This document shows, piece after piece, positions 52,550-62,300 of a stretch of DNA of 62,892 bases. The notes under the pieces are model-generated. The model did no database searches. It had not been told where the DNA came from and saw nothing but the letters and a program-made list of their open reading frames with translations. The stretch covers positions 1 to 62,892 of the forward strand of contig JAFIGH010000016.1 of assembly GCA_020831525.1 (NCBI GenBank), read 5' to 3'. Made by a program: the position numbers and the translations under genes. Source of the DNA: Opitutales bacterium (GTDB lineage: Bacteria > Verrucomicrobiota > Verrucomicrobiia > Opitutales > Oceanipulchritudinaceae). Position 1 is the first letter of the stretch. The number at the start of each line of letters is the position of its first letter.

Positions 52550-54517
52550 ATGGACCTCAAGCAACAACTGGAAGATGCGGTCGGGGCGGACAAGCTGCTC
52601 CCCTCCGCGCGTGACAACATCGTGGCGTGGACGCAGAGCGGCGTCCTGCCCGCGTGGGCCGTCGACAGCATCGGCGAACTGGTCTTCGGCGGACGCTGGG
52701 GCGAGTTGAACGACCGGTTTTACAAGGCGCTCGAATTCGGAACGGGCGGAATGCGCAGTCGCACGATCGGCAACGTCGTGACGGATGCGGAGCGGGGCGG
52801 CCGAAGTGAATCGGAGACGCCCGAACACGCCGCTGTCGGAACGGCCTACCTCAACGATTTCAATGTCGTCCGGGCAACGACCGGCCTTTTCCGCTACTGC
52901 GCGCGCCATCTCCGCGAGACTTTCGGTCGCCCGGAGGCGCCGCGGTTGGTGATTGCCCATGACGTGCGGCACTTCTCGCGGCACTTCTGCGAGCTGGCGG
53001 CATCGACATGGACGCGCCTCGGCGGCTACGCCATGATCTTCGACGGTCCCCGCTCCACGCCGCAGCTCAGCTTTGCCGTGCGGCGCACCCGCGCGACGGC
53101 GGGCATCGTCATCACCGCCAGCCACAATCCGCCCCACGACAACGGCTACAAGGTCTATTTCGAAGACGGCGGCCAGGTGGTTTACCCGCACGCAGAGGGG
53201 ATCATCCACGAGGTCTACCGCGTCAAGTTTGAAGAGATGGCGCAGCACCTCGAAGTCGATACCGGCGGTGTCGTCACCTTGCCGGAGAGCGAGGACAAAG
53301 CCTACATCGAGGTGCTTTCGGAGAACTTTATCGACCGTGAAGTCATCGGGCGGGCTAAGCCGAAGGTGGTTTTCTCCGCTATCCACGGGACAGGCGCCGC
53401 CTCTGTGCCGAGCGTTCTCGAAGCGGTCGGTGTCGACGCCGTCTATGTCGAGGAACAGATGAAGGCCGATCCGAATTTTCCCACCGTCAAGTCGCCCAAT
53501 CCGGAGAATGCCGAAGCTCTTTCCATGGGCATCGAGCGCGCAAAGGCATGCGGCGCGGATGTAATGATGGCAACGGATCCCGACGGCGACCGCATGGGCG
53601 TTGCCGTTCGCGACGAGAACGGGGAGATGGTATTGCTCACAGGCAATATGATTGGCTCCATCCTTGCCGATTACCGCATCCGTCGGCTCAAGGAAAAGGG
53701 GGTTCTGCCCAAGAACGGGACCTCCCGTGCCGCGCTCATCAAGACCTTTGTGACGACGCCGCTGCAGGCGGCCATTGCGGAGAAGAACGGACTCAAGATC
53801 ATCGACACGCTCACCGGGTTCAAGTGGATCGGCGAAAAGCTGGGCATCTACGAACGGGAACTCAGGGAGGCGCTTAAGAACGAATCCGGGATCGCCCTCG
53901 ATTACGACGCCTGCTCGCCGGAAGCCCGCCGGGATCTCCTCCTCAAGCACAGCACTTACTACGTCTTCGGGGGCGAAGAGAGCTACGGCTACCTCGCCTC
54001 CGACCGTGTGCGCGACAAAGACGCAAACGCCGCCATTCTCATGTTCGCGGAGGTCGCCGCATGGCTCAAGGACGCCGGGCGCACCTTCATCGATTACCTC
54101 GATGAAGTCTACCTCCGCTACGGCTACTACCTTGAGAGCCTTGTGAACATCTACTACGAAGGCGCGGCCGGGTCGGATAAAATCCGCCGCATCCTCGAGT
54201 CCTACCGCGATTCACCGCCGGAGACGCTCGCTGGCTTTGGTGTGACAGCATTCAAGGACTTCGGGCGCGAGACCTTCGAGGATGCCGACGGCAAGGAGAT
54301 CCCCAAGCAGGATTTTTACTTCCTCGAACTCGACAACGGCTACCAGTTTGCCGTGCGCGGCAGCGGCACCGAGCCGAAGATCAAGTTCTACCTCTTTGCC
54401 CGCGAGGACGTGAGCGAGCCGGTCGCTCTCGACGGCGCCAAGGACGCCGCCAAAGAAAACCTGAAGAAGCTCGCCAAGGCCATCGAAGACGACGCCCGCG
54501 AGCGCGCGGAAGGATAG
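52550..54517 (+). CDS. Phosphoglucomutase/phosphomannomutase
   Basis: The 655-residue product has the catalytic serine loop VITASHNPPHDNGYKVYF (about residue 190), metal loop ATDPDGDRMGVAVR, GGEESYGYLASD (sugar binding) and the phosphate loop RGSGTEPKIKFYL. It interconverts glucose- or mannose-1-P and 6-P. It likely supplies the upstream UDP-sugar pyrophosphorylase. Confidence 0.93.
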   Translation: MDLKQQLEDAVGADKLLPSARDNIVAWTQSGVLPAWAVDSIGELVFGGRWGELNDRFYKALEFGTGGMRSRTIGNVVTDAERGGRSESETPEHAAVGTAYLNDFNVVRATTGLFRYCARHLRETFGRPEAPRLVIAHDVRHFSRHFCELAASTWTRLGGYAMIFDGPRSTPQLSFAVRRTRATAGIVITASHNPPHDNGYKVYFEDGGQVVYPHAEGIIHEVYRVKFEEMAQHLEVDTGGVVTLPESEDKAYIEVLSENFIDREVIGRAKPKVVFSAIHGTGAASVPSVLEAVGVDAVYVEEQMKADPNFPTVKSPNPENAEALSMGIERAKACGADVMMATDPDGDRMGVAVRDENGEMVLLTGNMIGSILADYRIRRLKEKGVLPKNGTSRAALIKTFVTTPLQAAIAEKNGLKIIDTLTGFKWIGEKLGIYERELREALKNESGIALDYDACSPEARRDLLLKHSTYYVFGGEESYGYLASDRVRDKDANAAILMFAEVAAWLKDAGRTFIDYLDEVYLRYGYYLESLVNIYYEGAAGSDKIRRILESYRDSPPETLAGFGVTAFKDFGRETFEDADGKEIPKQDFYFLELDNGYQFAVRGSGTEPKIKFYLFAREDVSEPVALDGAKDAAKENLKKLAKAIEDDARERAEG

Positions 54518-54608
54518 AACCGGGCAGGCCCTCCAAGAGCGCCCCGCGTTTCCCCTTTGCCGGGGGTTGGTTGTTGACAACCGGTAGCGTGCGGCAGATG
54601 CGGGCACC

Positions 54609-55307
54609 ATGCGAAAATCAGGTGAAACGGGTCCTGCGGAGGGGCAGGCGGCACCGGAAAATCGGCGGCGGGCGCGCCGGAGAGGCAGTGCCGCTTCGCT
54701 GGTCGCCTTCGGTGCGTTGATTGCCGGTGGGCTTGGGTGGCTCGCATGGCATGATTTTGAGGTCGAAAGCCTCCTCGATACACTGCGGGCAACGAATCCT
54801 CTGGTCTTCCTCGGTCTGATGACCGTTCTCCCGCTTGTCGGCTTTCCCATTGCTGTATTTTACCTGTATGCGGGCACCGCCTTTTCCTGGCCGCTGGCGT
54901 GGGGGCTGTGCGTCGCCGCCCTTGCCCTCAACATGGCGGCGGCTTACGTACTGGGAGTCCGTATGCTCCGGCGCCCGGTGTCCGATTGGCTGAGCGCACA
55001 CGGCTATGAAATTCCGGCACTGCGGGAGACAGGGCATTTCCGCCTCGTCTTCATCGTTCGCGCGGTGCCGGCGTTTCCGTTTCCCGTGCAGAATTACCTC
55101 CTCGCCCTCGCAGGGACACCGTTCGGGCTCTATCTCGTGCTTTCCCTCGCCATTCAGGCGACCTTTGCCGCCGGCATGACCGCTGTCCCGGCGCTGCTTC
55201 TCGACCCCACGCACCGCAACCTCTTTATTGCCGCGGGCGTCGTCGTCATCCTCGCCATCGGGCATATATGCCTGCGTCTGCGGGGCCGCGGCCATGGCCG
55301 CAGGTGA
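54609..55307 (+). CDS. VTT (TVP38/TMEM64-like) membrane protein
   Basis: The 232-residue product has a cytoplasmic Arg-rich start, about five TM segments and the VTT domain: PLVGFPIAVFYLYAGTAFSWPLAWGL, VLGVRMLRRPVSDWL, then FIVRAVPAFPFPVQNYLLALAGTPFGLYLV. VTT proteins are thought to be lipid scramblases or transporters. Role here unknown. Confidence 0.85.
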   Translation: MRKSGETGPAEGQAAPENRRRARRRGSAASLVAFGALIAGGLGWLAWHDFEVESLLDTLRATNPLVFLGLMTVLPLVGFPIAVFYLYAGTAFSWPLAWGLCVAALALNMAAAYVLGVRMLRRPVSDWLSAHGYEIPALRETGHFRLVFIVRAVPAFPFPVQNYLLALAGTPFGLYLVLSLAIQATFAAGMTAVPALLLDPTHRNLFIAAGVVVILAIGHICLRLRGRGHGRR

Positions 55308-55369
55308 CGGCACAGGGTGCGGGGGCGGGGAGGCAAATTCTTCCCGCTACCCGATTGGCTGTTCTGACC

Positions 55370-57298
55370 TCAATTTGCAGGCGGGGGATTGAGCGCTTGG
55401 ATTCGGATAAAACCCCGATCGGCAGAGTCCAGAGGCAACCGGGCCTCCCACTCCTCCGTCCGGGAATCCAAATCGCCCAAGTGAATAATCGATTCCTCCG
55501 CGAGGGGTGCCCAATCGTCTAGGTTTTCGCTCACTTCAACCACGAGGGCAACGTCTGCCACATTCTTTCGCCGGGTGAATCGCATCGGGATGTATGCCCC
55601 TTCTCCTTGTCCGACAATCCCGCCAACCACCGGTAACACTTCCGGTCCGGTTGCGCTTAAGGACGCGCCCAGACTGTAGCGGAGCAAATTGGTCAGCCCA
55701 TCCGTCCCTAGACTATCCTCGACACCGGACTGCGCAAACGAGATACCTTCCTCATGCAACCAGCGGTGGTAGGTCGTGGCTTCGCTTCCGAAAACGGTGA
55801 AGTTGAACGCCCAGTCATTCAGGAAATCAATCGAACTCAACCCGACTCCGCTGCCTGGGTCGACGGTATTTTCCGCTCCCTGCCAGAGGAGTCGATTATT
55901 GTCATCTTCCCCGCTGGTTGGATGCAGGGTGAGCCGATAGGTTTGACCGGGAACGACAAAGACCTGTACCGGAACTGTTATTAAGGTCGAGAATTGCGTT
56001 ACCGAACTAGCCGCAACGCTGCCGCGAAAGAACTCCAACCCGCTGGCCGTGCTCAGGCTCACCTCCAGGTCAGGAGGATTTCCAATCCGAAACAGCCGCA
56101 CTGTGATTTGATCGATGTACCCCGCTAGCGGTGTGATCTCCTGCCAAAGAGGGGAATTGTCTATACCAAAGCCGGCTCCCGCTGTAGGCTGTTCAACCTG
56201 TAGCGTATGGGGCCCGGCAGGCGGAGGAACCACCACCACACGGGCGGCGGCACTGTTTGCAGCCCCCTCGTCATTCTCCGCCCGCATCCAAAAGCTCTGG
56301 GTAGTGGTAACTGGATCGATCCTTAAAATTCTTTCTGCCGCTCCCTCCACCGGAAAGCTCAAATCGCCGCTCTGCCCGGCATACCAACTGACGCTCAGAG
56401 GGGGCAATCCCTTCACGAGGGTCTCCAGAATCAACGGATTACCCGTCACCAAGGTGGTCCCCCGCGGATCGGCGATAATTTCGGGAAGAGCGGGTTGGGC
56501 GGGACGGAAATTTTCGATCTGAGCCCCGACGCTTTGAAATGAGGTGGCATTATCGGCAGCTTGCGGATCGCTCCCCGGCAAACCGGTGGCCACCCCGGCG
56601 AAAAATACGTCCGGATTGGAGAAATTCGGGATGCGGACAAAATCGAATCCGGTCCCCATTATGGTACTGTATGCAATACCGTCGGTGCCGGTAAAAAGAT
56701 AGCCGAAGGAGGTGTTCAACTCCGGATTCCCCCCGCTGAAATCGCCTCGATGATGTCCCGAAGACAAATTGTGGCCGATTTCGTGGGCGAAGGTGAAATT
56801 ATTCAAGGCGGTCTCGTCCACCACCACACTAAAGCCAAAGCCTTGTTGGGGGGTATTTCCATTCAACCGGAAGGCAAGGCCCGCTGCCCCGCCCACCGTT
56901 CCCCGCCGGAAAAGACAAACCAGATCGGCTCCGTAGGCATCCCGCAGGGCATGAACCTCGTCCAATTCCCCCGAAACGGAATTCCGCAAATGGTCCAGAT
57001 CCTCACTCAAAGACCACGGACTCTCCACGTAGATGACCTCCTCAATCCCGACCACATTCCAGATCATCGGAATGTCGCTGTTATCCAGGGCCGCATTGCT
57101 TCCCTCAAAGGTGGCCAAAACGTGGGCAATGACCCCGTTTTCTCCCTCGTAGAAGGCTTTGACCGCGGGGGTGTAGAGCACCAGGATATCGACCCGGACG
57201 GGATCGCCCGCCGAAACCCGAAGCGGGGACACAGCCAGAAACACCAGCGGCAATAGAAGGGTCCGGAAGAACCGCGAAACGTTGATTTTTGTTTTCAT
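55370..57298 (-). CDS. Secreted reprolysin-like metalloprotease
   Basis: The 642-residue product has a signal peptide, a metzincin domain (about 35-270) with the zinc site HEIGHNLSSGHH (His172 and Glu173) and a Met-turn STIMGTGF. The third zinc ligand is at the expected HExxHxxxxxH spacing although the usual Gly is Ser. C-terminal regions include an Ig-like segment (VKGLPPLSVSWYAGQ), a beta-sandwich and a GVEDSLGTDGLTNLLRYSLG repeat. No prodomain lies between signal and catalytic domain; the upstream overlapping gene seems to supply it. Confidence 0.82.
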   Translation of the reverse strand: MKTKINVSRFFRTLLLPLVFLAVSPLRVSAGDPVRVDILVLYTPAVKAFYEGENGVIAHVLATFEGSNAALDNSDIPMIWNVVGIEEVIYVESPWSLSEDLDHLRNSVSGELDEVHALRDAYGADLVCLFRRGTVGGAAGLAFRLNGNTPQQGFGFSVVVDETALNNFTFAHEIGHNLSSGHHRGDFSGGNPELNTSFGYLFTGTDGIAYSTIMGTGFDFVRIPNFSNPDVFFAGVATGLPGSDPQAADNATSFQSVGAQIENFRPAQPALPEIIADPRGTTLVTGNPLILETLVKGLPPLSVSWYAGQSGDLSFPVEGAAERILRIDPVTTTQSFWMRAENDEGAANSAAARVVVVPPPAGPHTLQVEQPTAGAGFGIDNSPLWQEITPLAGYIDQITVRLFRIGNPPDLEVSLSTASGLEFFRGSVAASSVTQFSTLITVPVQVFVVPGQTYRLTLHPTSGEDDNNRLLWQGAENTVDPGSGVGLSSIDFLNDWAFNFTVFGSEATTYHRWLHEEGISFAQSGVEDSLGTDGLTNLLRYSLGASLSATGPEVLPVVGGIVGQGEGAYIPMRFTRRKNVADVALVVEVSENLDDWAPLAEESIIHLGDLDSRTEEWEARLPLDSADRGFIRIQALNPPPAN

Positions 57299-57984
57299 CG
57301 GATAGGAGGGGCGACAGGTTGAGGAAATGACTCGGGTGGCGGGGTGAAGGTATCGGGTTCCAGGCAGGTGAGGCATTCGCCCATGGCGGCGGCATCGACC
57401 TCGCTGAGAATGGTCGTCCCATCCGGGCCAGGGCGGATTTCATAAACCAATCCCTCGCTGGGAATGTGAATCGACCCCGCCTGATTCCCGTTGACGGAGG
57501 CCAAACTGACCAGACTGCCGGGGAATCCCGCGACTTCACCCCGCAGGACGGATCCTCCCAGACGGTGTTCGGTGAAACGCTCAACCTCAATGAAATGCGA
57601 CTCACCATCGAAAAACGGAAGCGCAAAAGACCGTTCCTCTCCGGCTTGAAAACGTTCACCCATCTCGGCCAGAGAGGGTTCCCAGTGCCCGCGCCAAGTA
57701 CGGATCACATGAGAATGCCCTTCCCGCGCCTTCCCACCGGGTCCGGCAAAGCCCGCGCCCGGCTTTGATGGATCCGTTTCGCCCATTTCCGCCGGTTCCG
57801 AATTCCCGGCAAGTTCCATGGGAGCTGACCGATCCCTCTGCCTCTCGTAAGAATCAACCACTCTCCCCTTTCCGGAGGGGTCAAAAAAATCTGGTTCCCC
57901 GTTCTCATTTCCCAACCAAAGATAAATCCCCATGCCGCAAACACAGCCGACGATAACCAACGAGACTGAACGGAAAGCGGACAT
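57295..57984 (-). CDS. Membrane- or signal-anchored prodomain-like partner of the protease
   Basis: The 229-residue product has an N-terminal hydrophobic segment (SVSLVIVGCVCGMGIYLWL) and a beta-rich domain with FALPFFDGESHFIEVERF, LRGEVAGFPGSLVSLASVNG and GSIHIPSEGLVYEIRP, the pattern of metzincin prodomains, ending just before PPIR. Its stop overlaps the protease start by 4 nt (ATGA), so they are translationally coupled. It has no protease motif itself. The N-terminal segment could be an uncleaved anchor or a signal peptide. Confidence 0.7.
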   Translation of the reverse strand: MSAFRSVSLVIVGCVCGMGIYLWLGNENGEPDFFDPSGKGRVVDSYERQRDRSAPMELAGNSEPAEMGETDPSKPGAGFAGPGGKAREGHSHVIRTWRGHWEPSLAEMGERFQAGEERSFALPFFDGESHFIEVERFTEHRLGGSVLRGEVAGFPGSLVSLASVNGNQAGSIHIPSEGLVYEIRPGPDGTTILSEVDAAAMGECLTCLEPDTFTPPPESFPQPVAPPIR

Positions 57985-58045
57985 AGCTGATCAACACCGC
58001 GAAACGCCCCCGGATCAAGCCCGCTGACGAAAAAAAATCAGCCGA

Positions 58046-58417
58046 TCAAAGCGAGGAAACATTCGCAACAGATAAACTTCGGACTCCCCACGGTTCATCT
58101 CTTATCGCGTGCATTGGGCGGGCTCCTGCTTCAACAATCCTTTTGACTTCCTCTTCAAGGTGTTGCGTCGAGCGATAAGACACGGCTACAGCAAAAGATC
58201 CATTAACATCCCCCGGGAATTGAACGGGCACTGAGAATAACTCACCCAGCTTTGCCCTCTCATACAAAGCCAGCCTGATGGTTCCCGCATCGAAACTGGC
58301 GTAAGGTCTTCCCGGTGAATACCGTTTCACTTTAAATCCAATTACATCGCTGTAGAACGAAACCATGCGTTCCATATCGGCTACAAAAATGCTGATCAGA
58401 TCGATTTTTGGATTCAT
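58046..58417 (-). CDS. VOC (glyoxalase-like) protein, C-terminally truncated
   Basis: The 123-residue product has the VOC fold start IDLISIFVADMERMVSFYSDVIGFKVKRY and a second half (FAVAVSYRSTQHLEEEVKRIV...EPWGVRSLSVAN). Family members normally end in a 'DPxGNxIE' strand after PWG; here the sequence reads VANVSSL and stops, so the last strand is missing. Its base composition is clearly lower in GC than neighbours. Possibly a metal-binding dioxygenase-like relic. Confidence 0.7.
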   Translation of the reverse strand: MNPKIDLISIFVADMERMVSFYSDVIGFKVKRYSPGRPYASFDAGTIRLALYERAKLGELFSVPVQFPGDVNGSFAVAVSYRSTQHLEEEVKRIVEAGARPMHAIRDEPWGVRSLSVANVSSL

Positions 58418-58706
58418 ATTTTCCGCCGACAGATATTATTCGTGTATTCCTAACGGTTTTAAGGCCTCAGTCGTCATTGTACGGCGAAATCTGAGGGATC
58501 TGGCATAGTTTTGTCAATGAACCATTTGCCGTTCGATCGGATAGCAACGACAGGCGGCCAAAAACCTGAAGTGTGTCAAAGAGTCTCCCAACACGTGCGC
58601 GTGGTGGGAGACTTTTTGTGCCGTTGAGGTTTGAAATGAGTGCACAGATACTCATCGCCATAACCCGCTATGATAACTGTTTCATTTCCCGACTGGTCGG
58701 ACAGGC
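58418..58706. other. Low-GC spacer with orphan terminator
   Basis: Between the VOC gene and the integrase remnant. No convincing gene; a 64-codon open frame on the minus strand has no family features. It carries the terminator listed next. Confidence 0.45.
58582..58618 (+). terminator. Intrinsic terminator with no obvious upstream gene
   Basis: Arms AGTCTCCCA (58582-58590) and TGGGAGACT (58605-58613) plus inner CACG/CGTG pair around a TGCG loop, followed by a T-run at 58613-58617. It points rightwards, yet no plus-strand gene lies just upstream, suggesting a lost gene or a small RNA. Confidence 0.6.
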
Positions 58707-58916
58707 TTGCCGAGGAAGGGCCTCGCGGAAGCCTTGAAGACGTCGTACAAGGTCATCATTCTATGGTATATGGGGCATTTGAAGGGCGAACGCAAAGCGG
58801 CTTCGGTGCAGGAGTTCCTCGGCCAAGCGCATGTGGAAACGACAATGATCTACCTGCACGTCATGGCGGACCTGCGCGAGCGGACCGTGAGTCCGCTGGA
58901 CCGACTCTGCGCGTAG
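58707..58916 (+). pseudogene. Tyrosine recombinase (integrase) C-terminal remnant
   Basis: The frame ends in KAASVQEFLGQAHVETTMIYLHVMADLRERTVSPLDRL, the C-terminal part of phage or integron-type integrases: the LGH-like (LGQA) box and the catalytic Tyr in TTMIYLHV. The upstream portion with the Arg and His-x-x-Arg residues is missing or unrelated. It lies 150 nt from tRNA-Arg(ACG), a usual integration target, so it may mark an old island boundary. Confidence 0.7.
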
Positions 58917-59064
58917 GCCTTCCTCTTTCTCTTCTTCTTCCTCTTCCTCTACCGCTGCCCCGACCGGACCGTCGGCTTCAGGCGATGCTGCGCCGGGATG
59001 GGAAGGGGGAGGGGGCGATTCCGAAGTGGCTTCTTGCCAGCCGTTTGCGCACTTCTCTTTGAAG

Positions 59065-59141
59065 TGGCACACCCGATAGGAGTCGAACCTATAACCTCCT
59101 GATCCGTAGTCAGGTGCTCTATCCAATTGAGCTACGGGTGC
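59065..59141 (-). tRNA. tRNA-Arg (anticodon ACG)
   Basis: On the minus strand: acceptor GCACCCG / CGGGTGT, D-arm GCTC...GAGC, anticodon arm CCTGA-CTACGGA-TCAGG with ACG, T-arm ATAGG-TTCGACT-CCTAT and encoded CCA (59065-59067). ACG is normally modified to ICG and reads CGU/CGC/CGA. Confidence 0.96.
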
Positions 59142-59326
59142 CCGTAAAACCGGACAGAAAGGCAGAACGGGGGAGGGCGATCAAGGTTTTTTTGGCGGCG
59201 GGGTCTGTTTTTGGGGAAATCGGGCGGAGTCGGGCGTTTTCCTTGACCATGGCGGTGCCAAGCGTTCCGTAAGGAGGCGTCGGGAACAAACCACACCGAA
59301 ACACGCACAAGGGGAGGAATTGAAAT

Positions 59327-62300
59327 ATGTCGCTTAAACCACAGGAATATGTCCGCGCCATCGGATTCGACCCGGAGACCCGCCATTCGGTGGTCTATGC
59401 GGGCAGGGAACTGGATTTGATCAACCTGCGCCTCGCCTCGATGGGGCAGCCCATTGCGGGGGATGAGGGGAACTACCCGTTTTCCGAGGTGGGCCGCACC
59501 CTTGTCGCGCAATACCGGGCGCGGGCGCGTTACCTTGAGGACATCCGTCCGCCCGCCGACCAGCGCATCGAGGCGTTTCTCCAGGAGTACCTCGGGGATC
59601 TGGACGACGGACCGGTGAGCCGCCTGCCGGGCCGCACGTTCGCGCTGCCGCAGCATGGCATCGCGCGGGTGCTTTCGCTCCCGACGGATTCCGATGTCTA
59701 TCGCTCGGAACTCATTGAGAGCTACCGGCTGGCTAACGGCGTGCTGCACAATCCCGTGAAGGACAGGCGCACGACGGAGGGCGTATTTCACATCGCGGAA
59801 GGCGGGCTGCCGATTCCGGGCGACAAAAAGGCCGTGCCCATGAAGACCTTCGCGCGCCTCCTCCGCGCCGCCCTCAATCCGCCGGAATCGCTCATGGAGC
59901 TGCCCCTTACGGCGAACCAGGAGAAAAAGGCGCGCGCGTGGGTGTCGCTCCTCCTTCGTCCGGTGGTGGCGCCGGAAGTTCCGGGCTATATGAACGAGCA
60001 GCGCATGGAGACGCGCTTCTTCGCGCCCGGTAACCTCGTGAGCAACCTTGATTTCGTGGAGTCGATCTTCGGCAACGCAGGCGACCCGTTCCTGCCGGAA
60101 AACGATGCCGGGCTGGACTTTGATCATTGGAGCGGCCACACGGGCTGCGTCATCCTCGCGCCGCACCTTGTCCGCGTGACGAAGAAGGAGATGGGGCTGC
60201 CGCATGTGTCGGAGGCGACCGATCGGCAGAAACGCGACGGAATGTGCTGGGAAACGGAGGACGAAAAGTACAACGACGGCGGCGCTTTTAAGGTGACCGC
60301 GCGCGACGCGGGCGGTGTCGTCGTCACGCTCATCGCCGACAACTACTTCGGCTACTGCAAGAAGGAGGTGAAGACGCAGATCAGCTTTGCGGCAAACCTC
60401 ATGGGCCTTGCCGAGGAGGAGCACGCGGGCGGCGCGCTGGCTTTCCCGAGTTATGATCTGGGCGAGGATTTCCGCCTCACCGACGTGATGAGCGAAGAGG
60501 GATACGACTTTGGCGGGATGCTCAAGCGGGAGGGTGACCATATCGAAGTGATGCCGGAGGGGTACGGGGTCGATACGGTGTATCCAGAGATCAACTACAT
60601 TCCCGAGGGAGCGCACTTTTCCCTGTCCGAGCAGCGGATTTCATGGAAACGGAAGGGAGAGGCGCAATCAATCAAGCTCCTCGCCGACCGTCTCTACATC
60701 CTGCCGACGGGCTACAAAGTGGAGTTGAAGAAGCCCGCTGTGGGCCGGCGCTGGCGTCTTATCGGAACATCGCCCGAGGCGACTCTCTGCCACAAGCCCT
60801 GCACGGTGTCGGGCGGCGGCAAGTCGGAAATCTCAAAGTCCATCGCCGACGCGATTATCCATGCGCCGTTTTACGTGAAAGACTTCAAGAAGGATTTTGA
60901 CGCCGTCGAAACGATTCTCAAACGCGACTACAGCGCCCGTTTCCGCGACCCGGAGCGCCGCCGTGATAAAGGGCGCTCCGTTCTCAGCGCGGAGCGGACC
61001 CTCGGCTCTGTCGTGAAGCTCTTCACCCCCAGCCCCGACTTCACGGATGAGCATAATGAGTTCATCGAATCGATACCGCCGCATCTCAAGGAACTCGTCC
61101 TCATCGTGAAGCGGTTCTACAAGCAGGACTGGGGCGACAACTGGCGCTCCCGCTTCTCCGTCGACGTTATCAACGGAAATCCGGGGCATGTGTTGAAGTA
61201 CCGCAACGCCAAGGTCGTCGCCAGCTACCTGCGCGTGGGCTACGAGTCCGACGGCTCATGGCGTGTTTTCAGTCTGCGCAAGGACTTCGCGCCCGCGTCC
61301 AAGATCCAGGCGGAGGACGATATCACGGCGTCGATTACCGTGCCGAACGAGGTCCTCGGCGGCGTATCCTCCCGTCTCGCGGAGCAGCATCCTTCCCTGA
61401 AAGTCGTCTTCAACTGTGAGAACCGCCTATTTCAGCGCCCGGACGACGCCATCGTCCGCGGCTACGACAAGAAGACCGAGGAAGACATGGCGCGGGCGGG
61501 AAGTTTTGTCTCCAATTTCCAGCCGCTCACCCACGAAGAAGCACGGGAGATCGTGGAGGACGCCGTACGTTTCGACTACTTCACCGATCCCATGAAAGAG
61601 CGAATCCGCGAGTTTGTGGAGCATCCGGAGCGGCACCCGAAGTATGTCGTTTCGTCGTCCAACCCACGTATTGTCGAGGGCAAGCCGTCAAAGAATCCGC
61701 GCTATCTGCAAACGGTGTCCACGCTTGAGTATCCGCGCGATCCCTACGTTGCGGAGGTCGGGCACCGCCTCCTGCACCGGTTGGAGAAGGATGTGCGAAG
61801 CGTCTTCACGGTGAGCGCCGTTCTTCCGGGCCGCCGGAATAACCCGCCCGAAGGGGCGATCCGCAACCTTGCCGTTTTCAATCCCATACACTACCTGCCT
61901 TTGCCGGAGGCTTTTATGGAGTTCATCTCCAGCATGACGGGGAAGAGTCCGTCGACGACGGGGGCGGGATCGGAGGGCGGTCTGACGAAGGGACCGTTTA
62001 ACATGCTCCAGCCCATCGTCGACCTGAACAACGCCCTCATCTCCATGATCCTCACGGGCTACAAGCCGTTTATCACCGCGGCGGGCTACGTCGGGCCGAA
62101 GTTCCGTGTCGACCACGATATCAGCCTGCTTGTGCCCGAGATCTGGTGCCGCATGCGCCTGCATGAGCGCAACCCGGACTGGCTCATCGAAAATGGTTTT
62201 CTTGACCGCATGGAAGATTTTGAATACAAGGGAGAGTCTGTTCCGGCAAGCCTCCTCGGCTACCGGATCAACGATGCCTTTGTGGCCTATTTCATGGGGC

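Noticed and set aside
58467-58661. A 64-codon minus-strand open frame
   Set aside because: It covers the terminator hairpin and has no family features or ribosome site.
59132-60616. A 494-codon minus-strand open frame over the start of the PEPCK-like gene
   Set aside because: It overlaps the tRNA-Arg gene and the strong ribosome site of the plus-strand gene; no domain seen.
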